From Chelativorans sp. J32 (GTDB taxonomy: Bacteria; Pseudomonadota; Alphaproteobacteria; Rhizobiales; Rhizobiaceae), in assembly GCF_000518985.1 (NCBI RefSeq), contig NZ_JAEQ01000014.1, positions 59,293 through 123,292 on the forward strand: a stretch of 64,000 nucleotides of DNA, given 5' to 3'. The notes under the pieces are model-generated. The model was not told the DNA's origin, ran no database searches, and was given only the letters and a program-made list of their open reading frames with translations. This document shows positions 18,531-28,261 of the stretch, piece by piece (position 1 is the first letter of the stretch; each line of letters starts with the position of its first letter). The translations under genes were made by a program, and so were the position numbers.

Positions 18531-20219
18531 ATGAGCCTCATGACCCAAGCCGCTCCCGATATTCTCCGCATCGCCGTCGCTCAGCTGAACCCTACGGTCG
18601 GTGACATTCCAGGCAATCTCGCCAAGGCGCGCGTGGCGCGCGCAGAGGCTGCCAGGCAGGGGGCCGATCTCGTCCTTTTCACCGAGCTCTTTATCGCCGG
18701 CTATCCGCCTGAAGACCTGGTGCTGAAGCCTGCCTTCGTCGCAGCCTGCGAGAAGGCTGTGCGGGAGCTCGCGGCGGAAACGGCCGATGGCGGACCGGGC
18801 GTCATCATCGGCACGCCGCTCAAGCGTGAAAGCGGCGTGCACAATGCCGTGATGGTGCTCGATGACGGCAAAGTGATCGCCGAACGCTATAAGGTGGATC
18901 TGCCGAATTACGGCGAATTCGATGAGAAGCGCGTCTTCCAGGCTGGTCCCAGCATGCCCGGCCCGGTGAATTTCCGGGGCGTGCGCATCGGAATCCCCGT
19001 ATGCGAGGACATCTGGGGCAAGCTCGACGTCTGCGAGACCCTGGCCGAATCCGGCGCCGAAATCCTGCTCGTTCCGAACGGCTCGCCCTATTATCGGGGA
19101 AAGGTGGAGGTTCGCCAGCAGGTGGTCATCGTGCAGGTGATCGAGAGCGGCCTGCCGATCGTTTACGCCAATATGCTGGGCGGCCAGGACGAGCTCGTCT
19201 TCGACGGCGCTTCCTTCGCCATCCAGGCGGACAAGTCGCTCGCCTTCCAGATGAGCCAATTCGAGGAGGCGGTCGCCGTCACCACCTGGCGCAGAACAGA
19301 AGACGAATGGGTCTGCTCTGACGGACCGATGGCCATCATTCCGGAAAAGGAAGAGGCGGATTATCGCGCCTGCATGCTGGGCCTGCGCGACTATGTGAAC
19401 AAGAACGGCTTCAGGACCGTCGTTCTGGGCCTGTCCGGCGGCGTTGACTCCGCGCTTTGTGCGGCGCTTGCGGTGGATGCGCTCGGTGAGGAGCGGGTGA
19501 GGGCGGTGATGATGCCCTACCGCTATACCTCGAAGGAATCGCTGCGCGATGCGGAAGACTGTGCGCGCGCACTCGGCTGCCGTTATGACATCGTGCCGAT
19601 CGGCGAGCCTGTGGAGGGCTTCCTCAATGCACTCGGCCAGCTCTTCGAGGGCACGGAACAGGGCATTACGGAGGAGAACCTGCAGAGCCGCGCGCGCGGC
19701 ACACTGCTCATGGCAATCTCCAACAAGTTCGGCTCCATGGTCGTGACGACGGGCAACAAATCCGAAATGTCGGTCGGGTATGCCACGCTCTACGGAGACA
19801 TGAATGGCGGCTTCAATCCCATCAAGGATCTCTACAAGATGCAGGTCTACGCGCTCTGCCGCTGGCGCAACGAACATGTGCCGCCCGCGGCGCTCGGACC
19901 GTCCGGAGAGGTGATTCCGGTATCCATCTTAGACAAGGCCCCGTCGGCCGAATTGCGCGAGAACCAGACGGACCAGGATTCGCTTCCGCCCTATCCCGTG
20001 CTGGACGATATCCTGGAGTGCCTGGTGGAGAATGAGATGGGAGTGGACGAAATTGTTGCACGCGGCCACGACCGGGATCTCGTGCACCGGGTCGAGCATC
20101 TCCTTTACGTCGCCGAGTACAAGCGCCGCCAGGCTGCTCCCGGCGTGAAGATTACGAAAAAGAACTTTGGACGTGACCGGCGCTATCCCATCACCAACAA
20201 GTTCCGTGACCGGGGATGA
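18531..20219 (+). CDS. nadE: Glutamine-dependent NAD+ synthetase
   Basis: A 562-residue two-domain enzyme. The N-terminal nitrilase-type glutaminase (1-270) has Glu in VLFTELFIAGYPPEDL, Lys in YKVDLPNYGEFDEKRVF and Cys in GIPVCEDIWG. The C-terminal NAD synthase has the P-loop LSGGVDSALCAALA. It amidates deamido-NAD with ammonia from glutamine, the last step of NAD synthesis. A second Met three codons in is an alternative start. dnaG follows after 100 bases. Confidence 0.95.
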   Translation: MSLMTQAAPDILRIAVAQLNPTVGDIPGNLAKARVARAEAARQGADLVLFTELFIAGYPPEDLVLKPAFVAACEKAVRELAAETADGGPGVIIGTPLKRESGVHNAVMVLDDGKVIAERYKVDLPNYGEFDEKRVFQAGPSMPGPVNFRGVRIGIPVCEDIWGKLDVCETLAESGAEILLVPNGSPYYRGKVEVRQQVVIVQVIESGLPIVYANMLGGQDELVFDGASFAIQADKSLAFQMSQFEEAVAVTTWRRTEDEWVCSDGPMAIIPEKEEADYRACMLGLRDYVNKNGFRTVVLGLSGGVDSALCAALAVDALGEERVRAVMMPYRYTSKESLRDAEDCARALGCRYDIVPIGEPVEGFLNALGQLFEGTEQGITEENLQSRARGTLLMAISNKFGSMVVTTGNKSEMSVGYATLYGDMNGGFNPIKDLYKMQVYALCRWRNEHVPPAALGPSGEVIPVSILDKAPSAELRENQTDQDSLPPYPVLDDILECLVENEMGVDEIVARGHDRDLVHRVEHLLYVAEYKRRQAAPGVKITKKNFGRDRRYPITNKFRDRG

Positions 20220-20320
20220 GCAAAGCTTCAAGCGCATGCCTGTGAACAGCGGGTATTTGGGCTGGAAGTTCGCGACAGGCCCGCAAGTGCTGTATAGGAT
20301 CCCCATGACAGGCGGGGCCC

Positions 20321-22240
20321 ATGCGCTTTTCCACTAGCTTCCTCGACGAAATCCGCGATCGCGTACCCATCAGCCAGGTGGTGGGCACGCGCGCGACCTT
20401 CGACAAGCGCAAGAGCAATCCTGGCCGGGGCGATTTCTGGGCCTGCTGCCCCTTCCATGGCGAGAAGACGCCGAGCTTCCACTGCGAGGACCGCAAGGGG
20501 CGGTACCACTGTTTTGGCTGCGGCGTTTCGGGCGATCATTTCCGCTTTCTCGTGGAACTTGACGGGATGAGTTTTCCCGAGGCCGTGGAGCGCGTCGCCG
20601 AGATGGCAGGCGTGCCGATGCCCGCGCGTGACCCTGAGGCGGAGAAGAGAGAGAAAGAGCGAGCCAGCCTCACGGATGTGATGGAGATGGCGACGCAGTT
20701 CTTCCAGGATTGCCTGCAGGGAGCTCAAGGCGCCGAAGCCAGGTCCTATTTGCGCGGACGTGGCATCTCCTCGGCGACACAGCAGACGTTCCGTCTCGGC
20801 TTCGCGCCGGATAGCCGCAATGCGCTCAAGGAATTTCTCTCTGGCCGGGGCATCGGAAAAGAGCAGATGGAAGCCTGCGGCCTGGTGGTGAGCGGGCCGG
20901 ATATCCCCGTCTCATATGACCGGTTCCGTGGCCGGGTCATGTTTCCGATCGAGGATACGCGCGGCCGCGTGATCGCTTTCGGGGGGAGAGCGCTTTCCTC
21001 CGATGTGCCGGCGAAATACCTGAATTCGCCGGACACCGAGCTCTTCCACAAGGGCAATGTACTCTACAACCATGCCCGCGCGCGCAAGGCCGCCAAGGGT
21101 GGCCCGGTGATCGCTGTCGAGGGCTATATGGACGTGATCGCGCTTGCCCAGGCCGGCATCGAGAATGTGGTGGCCCCGCTCGGCACGGCGCTCACCGAAA
21201 ATCAGCTTGAACTCGTGTGGCGCATGTCCGGCGAGCCGGTGCTCTGCTTCGACGGAGATGGTGCGGGATTGCGCGCGGCGTGGCGGGCGGCCGATCTCGC
21301 GCTGCCTATGGTGCAGCCGGGGCGATCCCTGCGCTTTGCACTTCTCCCGGAAGGGAAGGACCCGGACGATCTCGTGCGTGAAGAGGGGCGGCAGGCCTTC
21401 GATGGGCTGGTCGCGGAGGCAAGGCCGCTTGCCGATCTTCTCTGGATGCGTGAGACATCGGGTCGTGTCTTCGATACGCCCGAGCGGCGTGCGGAGCTTG
21501 AGCAGACGTTTCGTGAGCTTGCGAACAGAATCCGCGACGAGAATGTCCGCAGGCACTACGCGCAGGAACTTCGCGACAGGGTGCAGAGCTTTTTTGGTTC
21601 AGCATCCCAGGCTGGATGGAAGAAGCGCGGCGGCTTTTCGTCGCGCGGGGGAGCGCCGGGCAGGCAGGGGGCAGCCGCGGGGCGATTTGCAGTCTCCGAA
21701 AGCCTGGCGCGCTCCGCCCTTGTGAAGAAAACCGCAAGCATCATGCCCCTTCGGGAGGCAGCCATTATCGTCACTCTCGTGAACCACCCGGCACTGATCG
21801 ATGAGCAATTCGATGCCGTGGAGAAGTTGTTGCTTTCCAACGCTGACCTGAGGAGGCTCCATTCCGCTCTGCTCGATGCGGTCGCCCATGACGTGGCGCA
21901 TGACCGGGAGGCATTGACACAGGCAATTGCAGCTGCCGGCCTTGGCGAGGTGCTGGAGCGGGCGCAAGCTCTCCTCCAGCGCGCGAATCAGTGGCCGGCT
22001 TTGCCGGAGGCGGCCTTCGAGGACGCACGCGAGGCCTTTCTGCAGGCGCTGCACTTGCACCGCAGTGCAGGCGCCCTACATAGGGAACTGAAAGCGGCCG
22101 AGCAGGCGCTGGCCAACGAACCGACCGAAGAAAATTATCGGCATCTCGTGGAGATTCAGGCGGAACTGCGCAATTTGCAGTCAGCGGAAGCGCTCATCGA
22201 GGGCTTTGGTGTACTCTCGGGGCGGGTTGGAAGGTCTTGA
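20321..22240 (+). CDS. dnaG: DNA primase DnaG
   Basis: A 639-residue primase. The CHC2 zinc finger is at about residues 40-65 (CPFHGEKTPSFHC, YHCFGCG). The RNA polymerase core with TOPRIM follows (AVEGYMDVIALAQAG, then CFDGDGAG). The C-terminal helicase-binding region runs beyond residue 430 after a Gly/Arg-rich linker. It lays RNA primers for replication. It is upstream of rpoD, the usual macromolecular-synthesis arrangement without rpsU. Confidence 0.96.
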   Translation: MRFSTSFLDEIRDRVPISQVVGTRATFDKRKSNPGRGDFWACCPFHGEKTPSFHCEDRKGRYHCFGCGVSGDHFRFLVELDGMSFPEAVERVAEMAGVPMPARDPEAEKREKERASLTDVMEMATQFFQDCLQGAQGAEARSYLRGRGISSATQQTFRLGFAPDSRNALKEFLSGRGIGKEQMEACGLVVSGPDIPVSYDRFRGRVMFPIEDTRGRVIAFGGRALSSDVPAKYLNSPDTELFHKGNVLYNHARARKAAKGGPVIAVEGYMDVIALAQAGIENVVAPLGTALTENQLELVWRMSGEPVLCFDGDGAGLRAAWRAADLALPMVQPGRSLRFALLPEGKDPDDLVREEGRQAFDGLVAEARPLADLLWMRETSGRVFDTPERRAELEQTFRELANRIRDENVRRHYAQELRDRVQSFFGSASQAGWKKRGGFSSRGGAPGRQGAAAGRFAVSESLARSALVKKTASIMPLREAAIIVTLVNHPALIDEQFDAVEKLLLSNADLRRLHSALLDAVAHDVAHDREALTQAIAAAGLGEVLERAQALLQRANQWPALPEAAFEDAREAFLQALHLHRSAGALHRELKAAEQALANEPTEENYRHLVEIQAELRNLQSAEALIEGFGVLSGRVGRS

Positions 22241-22546
22241 TTTATCCCCAGGAGCGAGCAGCCAAAACGTGCTGCGATTCGCTTTTTTGGCGCGAATCAT
22301 GGCACAGCAGCTTGACCTCGGCGTGGTTTAAAGGAATCAGGATCGATTCGACCGGATCCTGCGGGTTGGTCTGCGTAAGCAAAAAGACCACAGGACATGG
22401 ATAAGCGGCAAGACCGCTATAGATGTCAGGGTTAATCGCGCTTTAACACAGGGCGCATAGAGCCTGAAAGTGCGCACGCCGGCAGAGAGCCGGGCTGTGG
22501 AAAGATAGCTGAGCCCACTGCAAGGGGCGGTTGGAGAAGGCAGAGC
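22241..22546. other. dnaG-rpoD intergenic region
   Basis: About 306 bases. GATTCGC (22276-22282) and GCGAATC (22292-22298) form a 7-bp stem with a T-rich loop soon after dnaG; without a T-run after it, termination is doubtful. A TTGACC lies at 22312-22317 without a good -10. A possible CtrA site lies at 22432-22446. This region must carry rpoD promoter elements, but I cannot fix one. Confidence 0.5.
22432..22446. promoter_or_regulatory. Candidate CtrA box upstream of rpoD
   Basis: TTAA-TCGCGCT-TTAA is an exact match to the TTAA-N7-TTAA full CtrA-binding consensus of alphaproteobacteria, followed by the preferred C. It lies 100 bases before the rpoD start. Such a match is infrequent in GC-rich DNA, but binding is not shown. 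Confidence 0.4.
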
Positions 22547-24559
22547 ATGGCGACAAAGGAAAAGGAAGAGGTCGAAATCGAACGCGACGGCACCGACGGG
22601 CCGCTGCTCGACCTTTCCGACGATGCAGTCAAGAAAATGATCAAGCTCGCGAAGAAGCGCGGCTATGTGACCATGGACGAGCTGAACGCGGTGCTGCCTT
22701 CCGGGGAAGTGAGTTCCGAGCAGATCGAGGACACGATGGCCATGCTCTCCGACATGGGCATCAACGTGGTCGAGGACGAGGAGGCCGGCGAAGAAGCCGA
22801 AGCCGACAACTCGAGCGAAGAGGAAAGCAGCGACTTGGTCGAGGCCGGGACCAGCGCCGTCGCGACCGTCACGAAGAAGGAGCCGACCGATCGCACCGAC
22901 GACCCGGTGCGCATGTATCTGCGCGAGATGGGATCGGTAGAGCTTCTGTCGCGTGAGGGCGAGATCGCCATCGCCAAGCGCATCGAGGCTGGACGCGAGA
23001 CCATGATCGCAGGGCTTTGCGAAAGCCCGCTCACTTTCCAGGCCCTCATCATCTGGCGCGACGAACTCAACGAAGGAAAGATCCTGCTGCGCGAGATTAT
23101 CGATCTCGAGGCAACTTATGCCGGCCCGGAGGGCAAGCAGGCTCCTGTGATCGCGCGGCCCGACGAGCTTGCAAAACCCGCGGTCGAAGAGAAGGTCTCT
23201 CGGCGCTCACGGGATGACGAGGACGACATCACCAATGTCGGCGGCGAGACGCGGTCCGAAGAGGATGACGAGGAAGAGGACGAGACCAATCTCTCCCTCG
23301 CCGCCATGGAGGCCGAGCTCAAGCCCGGCGTCATGCAGACCCTCGACTTTATTGCAGACACCTATGCCAAGCTGCGCAAGCTGCAGGACCAGGAGGTCGA
23401 GAGCCGTCTGGGCGATTCCGACAAGCTGTCGGCCGGCCAGGAGCGCCGCTCGAAGGAGTTGAAAGACGAGCTCATCAAGGCGGTGAAGTCGCTTTCACTC
23501 AACAACCAGCGCATTGAAACGCTGGTTGAGCAGCTTTACGACATCAACAAGCGGCTGGTTCAGAACGAGCTGAAACTGTTCCGTCTCGCCGAAAGCTATG
23601 GCGTCAGGCGCGAGGACTTCCTCAAGGCTTATCAGGGCTCCGAGCTCGACCCGAACTGGGGCGGGACGGTCGCGGCCTTGCCGCAGCCCGGCTGGAAAGA
23701 ATTCGTCAAGCACGAGGACGACACGATCGAGGCGCTTCGCTCCGAGATCCAGAACCTTGCCCAAGAGACGGGCATTTCGATCGGCGAGTTCCGCCGCATC
23801 GTCAACCAGGTGCAGAAAGGCGAGCGCGAGGCGGCCATCGCCAAGAAGGAGATGGTGGAGGCCAATCTTCGCCTCGTCATCTCGATCGCCAAGAAATACA
23901 CGAACCGCGGCCTGCAGTTCCTGGATTTGATCCAGGAAGGCAATATCGGCCTGATGAAGGCAGTCGACAAGTTCGAGTATCGTCGCGGCTACAAGTTCTC
24001 GACCTATGCCACCTGGTGGATCCGGCAGGCGATTACCCGCTCGATCGCCGACCAGGCCCGCACGATCCGCATTCCGGTGCACATGATCGAGACGATCAAC
24101 AAGATCGTGCGCACCTCGCGCCAGATGCTGCACGAGATCGGCCGCGAGCCGACGCCGGAGGAACTGGCCGAGAAGCTCGCCATGCCGCTTGAGAAGGTGC
24201 GCAAGGTCTTGAAGATCGCCAAGGAGCCGATTTCTCTCGAAACGCCTGTTGGCGACGAGGAGGATTCACATCTCGGCGATTTCATCGAGGACAAGTCCGC
24301 TGTGCTGCCGATCGACGCGGCGATTCAGGCAAACCTGCGCGAGACCACGACGCGCGTGCTCGCCTCGCTAACGCCGCGTGAGGAACGCGTGCTCCGCATG
24401 CGCTTCGGTATCGGCATGAACACCGATCATACGCTTGAAGAGGTGGGCCAGCAGTTTTCGGTGACCCGCGAGCGTATTCGCCAGATCGAGGCAAAGGCGC
24501 TGAGAAAGCTCAAGCATCCGAGCCGCAGCCGCAAGCTCCGCAGCTTCCTCGACAGCTGA
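22547..24559 (+). CDS. rpoD: Primary sigma factor RpoD (sigma-70)
   Basis: A 670-residue housekeeping sigma factor. Region 1.1 occupies the N terminus, region 1.2 is [21 protein letters not shown], and an acidic insert lies at about 195-260. Region 2 has [20 protein letters not shown] and [13 protein letters not shown], and region 4.2 ends [20 protein letters not shown]. It directs RNA polymerase to housekeeping promoters. Length is typical for rhizobial RpoD. A terminator follows about 80 bases after the stop. Confidence 0.97.
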   Translation: MATKEKEEVEIERDGTDGPLLDLSDDAVKKMIKLAKKRGYVTMDELNAVLPSGEVSSEQIEDTMAMLSDMGINVVEDEEAGEEAEADNSSEEESSDLVEAGTSAVATVTKKEPTDRTDDPVRMYLREMGSVELLSREGEIAIAKRIEAGRETMIAGLCESPLTFQALIIWRDELNEGKILLREIIDLEATYAGPEGKQAPVIARPDELAKPAVEEKVSRRSRDDEDDITNVGGETRSEEDDEEEDETNLSLAAMEAELKPGVMQTLDFIADTYAKLRKLQDQEVESRLGDSDKLSAGQERRSKELKDELIKAVKSLSLNNQRIETLVEQLYDINKRLVQNELKLFRLAESYGVRREDFLKAYQGSELDPNWGGTVAALPQPGWKEFVKHEDDTIEALRSEIQNLAQETGISIGEFRRIVNQVQKGEREAAIAKKEMVEANLRLVISIAKKYTNRGLQFLDLIQEGNIGLMKAVDKFEYRRGYKFSTYATWWIRQAITRSIADQARTIRIPVHMIETINKIVRTSRQMLHEIGREPTPEELAEKLAMPLEKVRKVLKIAKEPISLETPVGDEEDSHLGDFIEDKSAVLPIDAAIQANLRETTTRVLASLTPREERVLRMRFGIGMNTDHTLEEVGQQFSVTRERIRQIEAKALRKLKHPSRSRKLRSFLDS

Positions 24560-24637
24560 GGGAGCGGCGATCCGAAAACTGCGGGTTTTCGGAGATCATG
24601 CTACTCAAGCGCAGAAATCGTGGTGCTCAATGCATCC

Positions 24638-24666
24638 AAAAAGCCGGGCTGGTGCCCGGCTTTTGT
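24638..24666. terminator. Intrinsic terminator downstream of rpoD
   Basis: AAGCCGGGC (24641-24649) and GCCCGGCTT (24654-24662) form a 9-bp stem around a 4-base loop. Four T follow the GC arm and an A-run precedes it, so it could work in both directions. Confidence 0.85.
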
Positions 24667-24983
24667 TGTCAGAAGTATGCGCCGGTCAGCCCGACGAAGG
24701 GCTCGTGTCGCAACCGGGAGCTGTCAGCACAAGCCCGCTCGCTGTTGGAACCTGCTTGATGCGAAACGCTTGCCGCGGAGACTCGCGCGCTCTGCTAGGC
24801 GCCGTTATGGACCGGTTGAGGACTTAACGGAATTCGTCTCCAATCCTTTATGTCTTCGTAAACCGCGGACGCCGAAGCACACACGCCAGCTTCGGTTTTG
24901 ACACGCTGCCGCCGCATTTTCTCCCGCTAGAGTAGAATTGATATTTGCATATTCAACTCATTTCACCGCAAGGGAATCTGTTC
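24667..24983. other. Gene-free stretch with a second terminator-like hairpin
   Basis: About 320 bases between the rpoD terminator and the carbonic anhydrase gene. No convincing gene is present. A hairpin CCGAAGC (24872-24878) with GCTTCGG (24889-24895) followed by four T looks like an intrinsic terminator for a transcript that starts within this stretch. AT content rises just before the carbonic anhydrase start, consistent with its promoter. Confidence 0.45.
24872..24899 (+). terminator. Terminator-like hairpin without an assigned gene
   Basis: A 7-bp stem with a 10-base loop and four trailing T residues. No ORF or RNA gene is recognised just upstream; rpoD already has its own terminator 200 bases earlier. 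Confidence 0.5.
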
Positions 24984-25721
24984 ATGGAACGGCGCAATTT
25001 TATCAAGTCTCTCATTGCCGCTTGTCTGTTTTGTGCGGGGCCGGCGACGGCGGCACCTTGGGAGAACGCGGGCAATGGGCCGGACTATTGGGCTTATCTC
25101 GGTCCGCGTAATTTGGCCTGTATCACCGGTAGCCAGCAATCGCCGATCGATATTTCTGGAGATGTCAGCGCAAAGCTTTCAAAGCTGGCCGTCAAATGGA
25201 CAGGCCGCGGTGGAACGATGGTGAACAACGGCCATACCGTGCAAATAAACATGCCTTCCGGCAGCACCCTTACGCGGGACGGAGAGGTCTATGATCTGGT
25301 TCAGTTTCATTTCCATACGCCGAGCGAGCACCGCGTGAAGGGCAAGACCTTTCCCATGGAAGTGCATTTCGTTCACAAGAACGACAAGACGGATTCCTAT
25401 GGCGTGCTCGCGGTCTTCCTGACGGTCGGCGCAAAGAATGAGGGCTTTGCAAAGCTTGCTGCCGGTTTCCCGCATAAGCAGGGAGTGGATGTCGATGTAA
25501 AGCATGTCGATCCGAACGGCCTTCTGCCGCACTCGCTCGACTACTGGCTTTATGAGGGGTCCTTGACCACGCCGCCCTGTAGCGAAGATGTAGACTGGAT
25601 GATCGTCAAGGAGCCTCTCGAGGTGAGCGCAGACGACATCGCCAAGTTCACTGCCATATATAACAACAATGCTCGGCCAATTATGCTGCCGCATCGGCGG
25701 TTCATCTTGAGTTCCGACTGA
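24984..25721 (+). CDS. Alpha-type carbonic anhydrase, Tat-exported
   Basis: A 245-residue periplasmic alpha carbonic anhydrase. The N terminus ERRNFIKSLIAACLF fits a twin-arginine signal, cleaved near ATAAPWE. Zinc ligands are the His of FHFHTPSEH and the His of MEVHFVH. SQQSPIDI and LTTPPCSE are family landmarks. It hydrates CO2 to bicarbonate. AAGGGA lies eight bases before the ATG; the longer reading frame upstream lacks this. Confidence 0.92.
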   Translation: MERRNFIKSLIAACLFCAGPATAAPWENAGNGPDYWAYLGPRNLACITGSQQSPIDISGDVSAKLSKLAVKWTGRGGTMVNNGHTVQINMPSGSTLTRDGEVYDLVQFHFHTPSEHRVKGKTFPMEVHFVHKNDKTDSYGVLAVFLTVGAKNEGFAKLAAGFPHKQGVDVDVKHVDPNGLLPHSLDYWLYEGSLTTPPCSEDVDWMIVKEPLEVSADDIAKFTAIYNNNARPIMLPHRRFILSSD

Positions 25722-25972
25722 CACAGGAGCGGCTACCGCCGCAGGCCCATGCGGGACGGTGCCAGCTTTCGTCCGGAATTGCGCTCGGGTTGATAGAGGT
25801 TCCTGCGAGACTATCCAGCTTTGGTAGAATTGCGCCCCAAAGCGGATGGCGACCTGAAAGCGTTCATCTTGCCGCTCGAGACGGGCAGGCGCATATTTCG
25901 CTGCAGGCGGTGGGAAACGTTCCGGCGCCGGCAGATCTGCGTGAGATGTCACGGCGCCGAGGGAGGTGTGAC

Positions 25973-26266
25973 GTGACCACTTACATCGTACTTTTGAACT
26001 GGACCGAACAAGGCATGAAGAACCTGCGCGAGTCGCCGCGGCGGCTCGATGCCGCCAAGACCTTGCTTCAGGAAATGGGCGGCTCGTTTCAGGGCTTTTA
26101 TCTGACCATGGGTGAATATGACATGGTGGCGGTCTGCGAGGCTCCGGACGATGCCATAGCCGCCCGCTTTGCGCTGAGGCTGGGCACCCAGGGCAATGTG
26201 AAGACCTGTACGCTGAAGGCTTTCCCTGAGGATGCCTATCGCGAGATCATCCGCTCGCTGGGCTGA
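25973..26266 (+). CDS. GYD domain protein
   Basis: A 97-residue protein of the GYD family, a ferredoxin-like dimeric alpha/beta fold. It shows TYIVLLNWTEQGMKNLRESP and the segment GEYDMVAVCEAPDD. No function is established for the family. The GTG start has GGGAGGTG just before it; the open frame further upstream has no homology. It is followed closely by the YjbQ gene. Confidence 0.82.
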   Translation: MTTYIVLLNWTEQGMKNLRESPRRLDAAKTLLQEMGGSFQGFYLTMGEYDMVAVCEAPDDAIAARFALRLGTQGNVKTCTLKAFPEDAYREIIRSLG

Positions 26267-26297
26267 GCCGGAACCGCTTGACAGGCGCATCTGGCCG

Positions 26298-26732
26298 ATG
26301 CACGACCCGATCATGCCCCAGATGCGCCTCACCATCGGTACGTTCGGCCAGGGTCTCTACGAGTTTACCCGGGAGGCCGCTGATTTCGTGCGCAGACAGC
26401 CGGCTGAGGAAGGCCTGCTCACTGTCTTCGTACGGCACACATCCTGCTCGCTGATCATCCAGGAGAATGCCGACCCTGATGTGAAGCGCGATCTCGATGC
26501 GTTCTTCGCCCGGCTCGTTCCACCCTCCAGCGATCCCTCCATGGATTGGATCGTGCACCGTCTCGAAGGGCCGGACGACATGCCGGCACACATCAAGGCG
26601 GCGCTTACGCAGACCTCCATCGGCATCCCCGTTTCCCAAGGACAGATGCTGCTGGGCACCTGGCAGGGGATCTACCTTTTCGAACACCGCGACAAGCCGC
26701 ACCGGCGCGAGATCGTTCTGCACTTGAGCTAG
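26298..26732 (+). CDS. YjbQ/UPF0047 family protein
   Basis: A 144-residue YjbQ homologue. Key features are VRHTSCSLIIQENADPDVK and DDMPAHIKAALTQTS with conserved His and Ser, and the C-terminal GTWQGIYLFEHRD. Members were reported to have weak thiamine-phosphate synthase activity; the physiological role is uncertain. The start could also be the Met at 26313. It lies 31 bases after the GYD gene and is probably cotranscribed. Confidence 0.87.
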   Translation: MHDPIMPQMRLTIGTFGQGLYEFTREAADFVRRQPAEEGLLTVFVRHTSCSLIIQENADPDVKRDLDAFFARLVPPSSDPSMDWIVHRLEGPDDMPAHIKAALTQTSIGIPVSQGQMLLGTWQGIYLFEHRDKPHRREIVLHLS

Positions 26733-26787
26733 TCTGATCCTCGATGCGCAGCCGCGGTAGCGTCCCAGAAGCCATAAGGAGAGTGCC

Positions 26788-27069
26788 ATGTCATTTCTGA
26801 AGCGCCTGTTCGGCAGTGAGAAATCAGCGGAGCAGGGAACGGTCGGCAAGCCGGAAGAGCACAAGGGCTTCACCATCCGAGCCACGCCCTTCTCCCAGGA
26901 AGGGCAGTTCCAGACCTGTGGCGTGATCTCCAAGGAGATCGGCGGCGAGGTGAAGGAGCACAGGTTTGTCCGCGCCGATCGTTTTCCTAGCGCCGATCTC
27001 GCCGCTGAGCACGCGATCCGCAAAGGCCGCCAGATCATCGACGAGCAGGGCGACGCCCTGTTCAGCTAG
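26788..27069 (+). CDS. HlyU family small protein
   Basis: A 93-residue HlyU-like protein. The region HKGFTIRATPFSQEGQF and the end EHAIRKGRQIIDEQGD match the family. HlyU in Vibrio regulates haemolysin, but that is an ArsR-type protein of a different fold; this DUF-type HlyU family has no settled role. AGGAGAG lies seven bases upstream. Confidence 0.75.
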   Translation: MSFLKRLFGSEKSAEQGTVGKPEEHKGFTIRATPFSQEGQFQTCGVISKEIGGEVKEHRFVRADRFPSADLAAEHAIRKGRQIIDEQGDALFS

Positions 27070-27135
27070 TCCGCTGGAAGTTTTCCCGACACCCCCGGAT
27101 TTTGCAAGGAAGGAGGGATGCCGGGCTCAGGCAGT

Positions 27136-27777
27136 TCAGAACGGCAGTTCCTGCTGGTCGGAGCCATCGGCTTTGCGTGCGGCGGCGGATGCCGCCAACC
27201 CTTCGATGATCCCGGCAAGTGTCTGGCGATAGGCTTTCTCGTTCCCGCCAGCCTCAATCGCAAGCGCCGCGCGGTCGAAAGCTGCTGCGAGAAGACCGGT
27301 AAGTGCGGAAAGGGGCAACGCGGGCAGAGCGCCTGCTCGAATCGCGGCGGCCAAACCCTCACGTAAGGTTCGATTGCCGTGCCGGCCCTCGATCTCATCC
27401 ATCACCGACCGGCCCAGAACGGCTGGACCATCGAGCAGGAGCAAGCGCGTGCGTCCAGCCACGGCCATGGCCTCCAGGAATGCAGAACCTCCTTCCAGGA
27501 GAGCTGCGACGGGGGAGGGGGACATGGCTTTCCGCTCGATCTCCTCGGCCAACAGGAAGGCCTCGCGCTCCACGACCGCTTGAAAGAGGGCCTGCTTGTC
27601 TGCGAAATGGTGATAGAGCGCGCCACGGGTCACACCTGCCTTTTCCGCAATCTCGGGCGTGCTGGTCTCCGCATAGGATTTCTCCACGAAAAGACGGCGG
27701 GCTGCTTTGAGCAGCTTTTCACGCGTCTTCTCCGAACGTTCGCTATTGGGGCGGCGAGGGGTCTTCGCTTCTTGCAT
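27136..27777 (-). CDS. TetR/AcrR family repressor
   Basis: A 213-residue regulator. The helix-turn-helix is at residues about 20-65 ([34 protein letters not shown] split over the recognition helix TRGALYHHF). The C-terminal ligand domain is not assignable. It is divergent from a VOC gene and separated from it by two near-identical palindromes, so it very probably represses itself and the VOC gene. The start codon abuts the first palindrome, leaving no Shine-Dalgarno. Confidence 0.9.
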   Translation of the reverse strand: MQEAKTPRRPNSERSEKTREKLLKAARRLFVEKSYAETSTPEIAEKAGVTRGALYHHFADKQALFQAVVEREAFLLAEEIERKAMSPSPVAALLEGGSAFLEAMAVAGRTRLLLLDGPAVLGRSVMDEIEGRHGNRTLREGLAAAIRAGALPALPLSALTGLLAAAFDRAALAIEAGGNEKAYRQTLAGIIEGLAASAAARKADGSDQQELPF

Positions 27778-27823
27778 ACATACAGCCTGTATGTTATCTT
27801 GGATTTACATACAGACAGTATGT
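27778..27823. promoter_or_regulatory. Twin TetR operators in the divergent promoter
   Basis: Operator 1 (27778-27794) is ACATACA-GCC-TGTATGT, a perfect palindrome. Operator 2 (27807-27823) is ACATAC-AGACA-GTATGT. The two differ at only two aligned positions and are 29 bases centre to centre. They lie between the TetR start and the VOC start at 27848. Confidence 0.75.
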
Positions 27824-27847
27824 CTTTTTGTGAAAGGCAGCAAGACG

Positions 27848-28261
27848 ATGAAGACCACCAGTTATTACCCGGTGATCATGACCGATGACGTGGCGGGGAC
27901 GGCAGCCTTTTATTGCGATCACTTCGGTTTCGAAGCGAGGTTCGAGAGCGGCTGGTACGTGCACTTTCAGTCAGGTGAGGACGAAGGCGTGAACCTTGCC
28001 ATTCTCGACGGCTCCCACGAGACCATTCCGCCGGTCGCGCGCGGGCGTGCCTCGGGCCTGATCCTCAATTTCGAGGTGGAGGACGTGGATGGCGAATATG
28101 AACGGGCGAGAGTTTCCGGCCTGCCGATCTTGCTGGAACTGCGCGATGAAGCTTTTGGTCAACGCCATTTTATCACTCGTGACCCGAATGGCGTGCTGAT
28201 CGACGTCATAAAGCCGATCCCGCCCTCGGCAGAGTTCGCGCAGATGTACTTAGGGCAGTAG
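27848..28261 (+). CDS. VOC (glyoxalase/bleomycin resistance-type) protein
   Basis: A 137-residue VOC-fold protein with the two beta-alpha-beta units. It has [26 protein letters not shown] at the N terminus and [16 protein letters not shown] at the C terminus. Metal ligands are plausible but not fixed. It is probably the target of the divergent TetR repressor, suggesting a role in tolerance of a small molecule. Confidence 0.82.
   Translation: MKTTSYYPVIMTDDVAGTAAFYCDHFGFEARFESGWYVHFQSGEDEGVNLAILDGSHETIPPVARGRASGLILNFEVEDVDGEYERARVSGLPILLELRDEAFGQRHFITRDPNGVLIDVIKPIPPSAEFAQMYLGQ

Noticed and set aside
18423..19877. A 484-codon open frame antisense to nadE
   Set aside because: The nadE frame has all catalytic motifs; the antisense translation is a shadow.
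22276..22298. Terminator after dnaG
   Set aside because: The T-run is inside the loop and not after the stem, so an intrinsic terminator is not supported; described only as a hairpin in the intergenic entry.
24620..24901. A 93-codon frame after rpoD
   Set aside because: It runs through the rpoD terminator and a second hairpin, is Arg rich and has no start signal.
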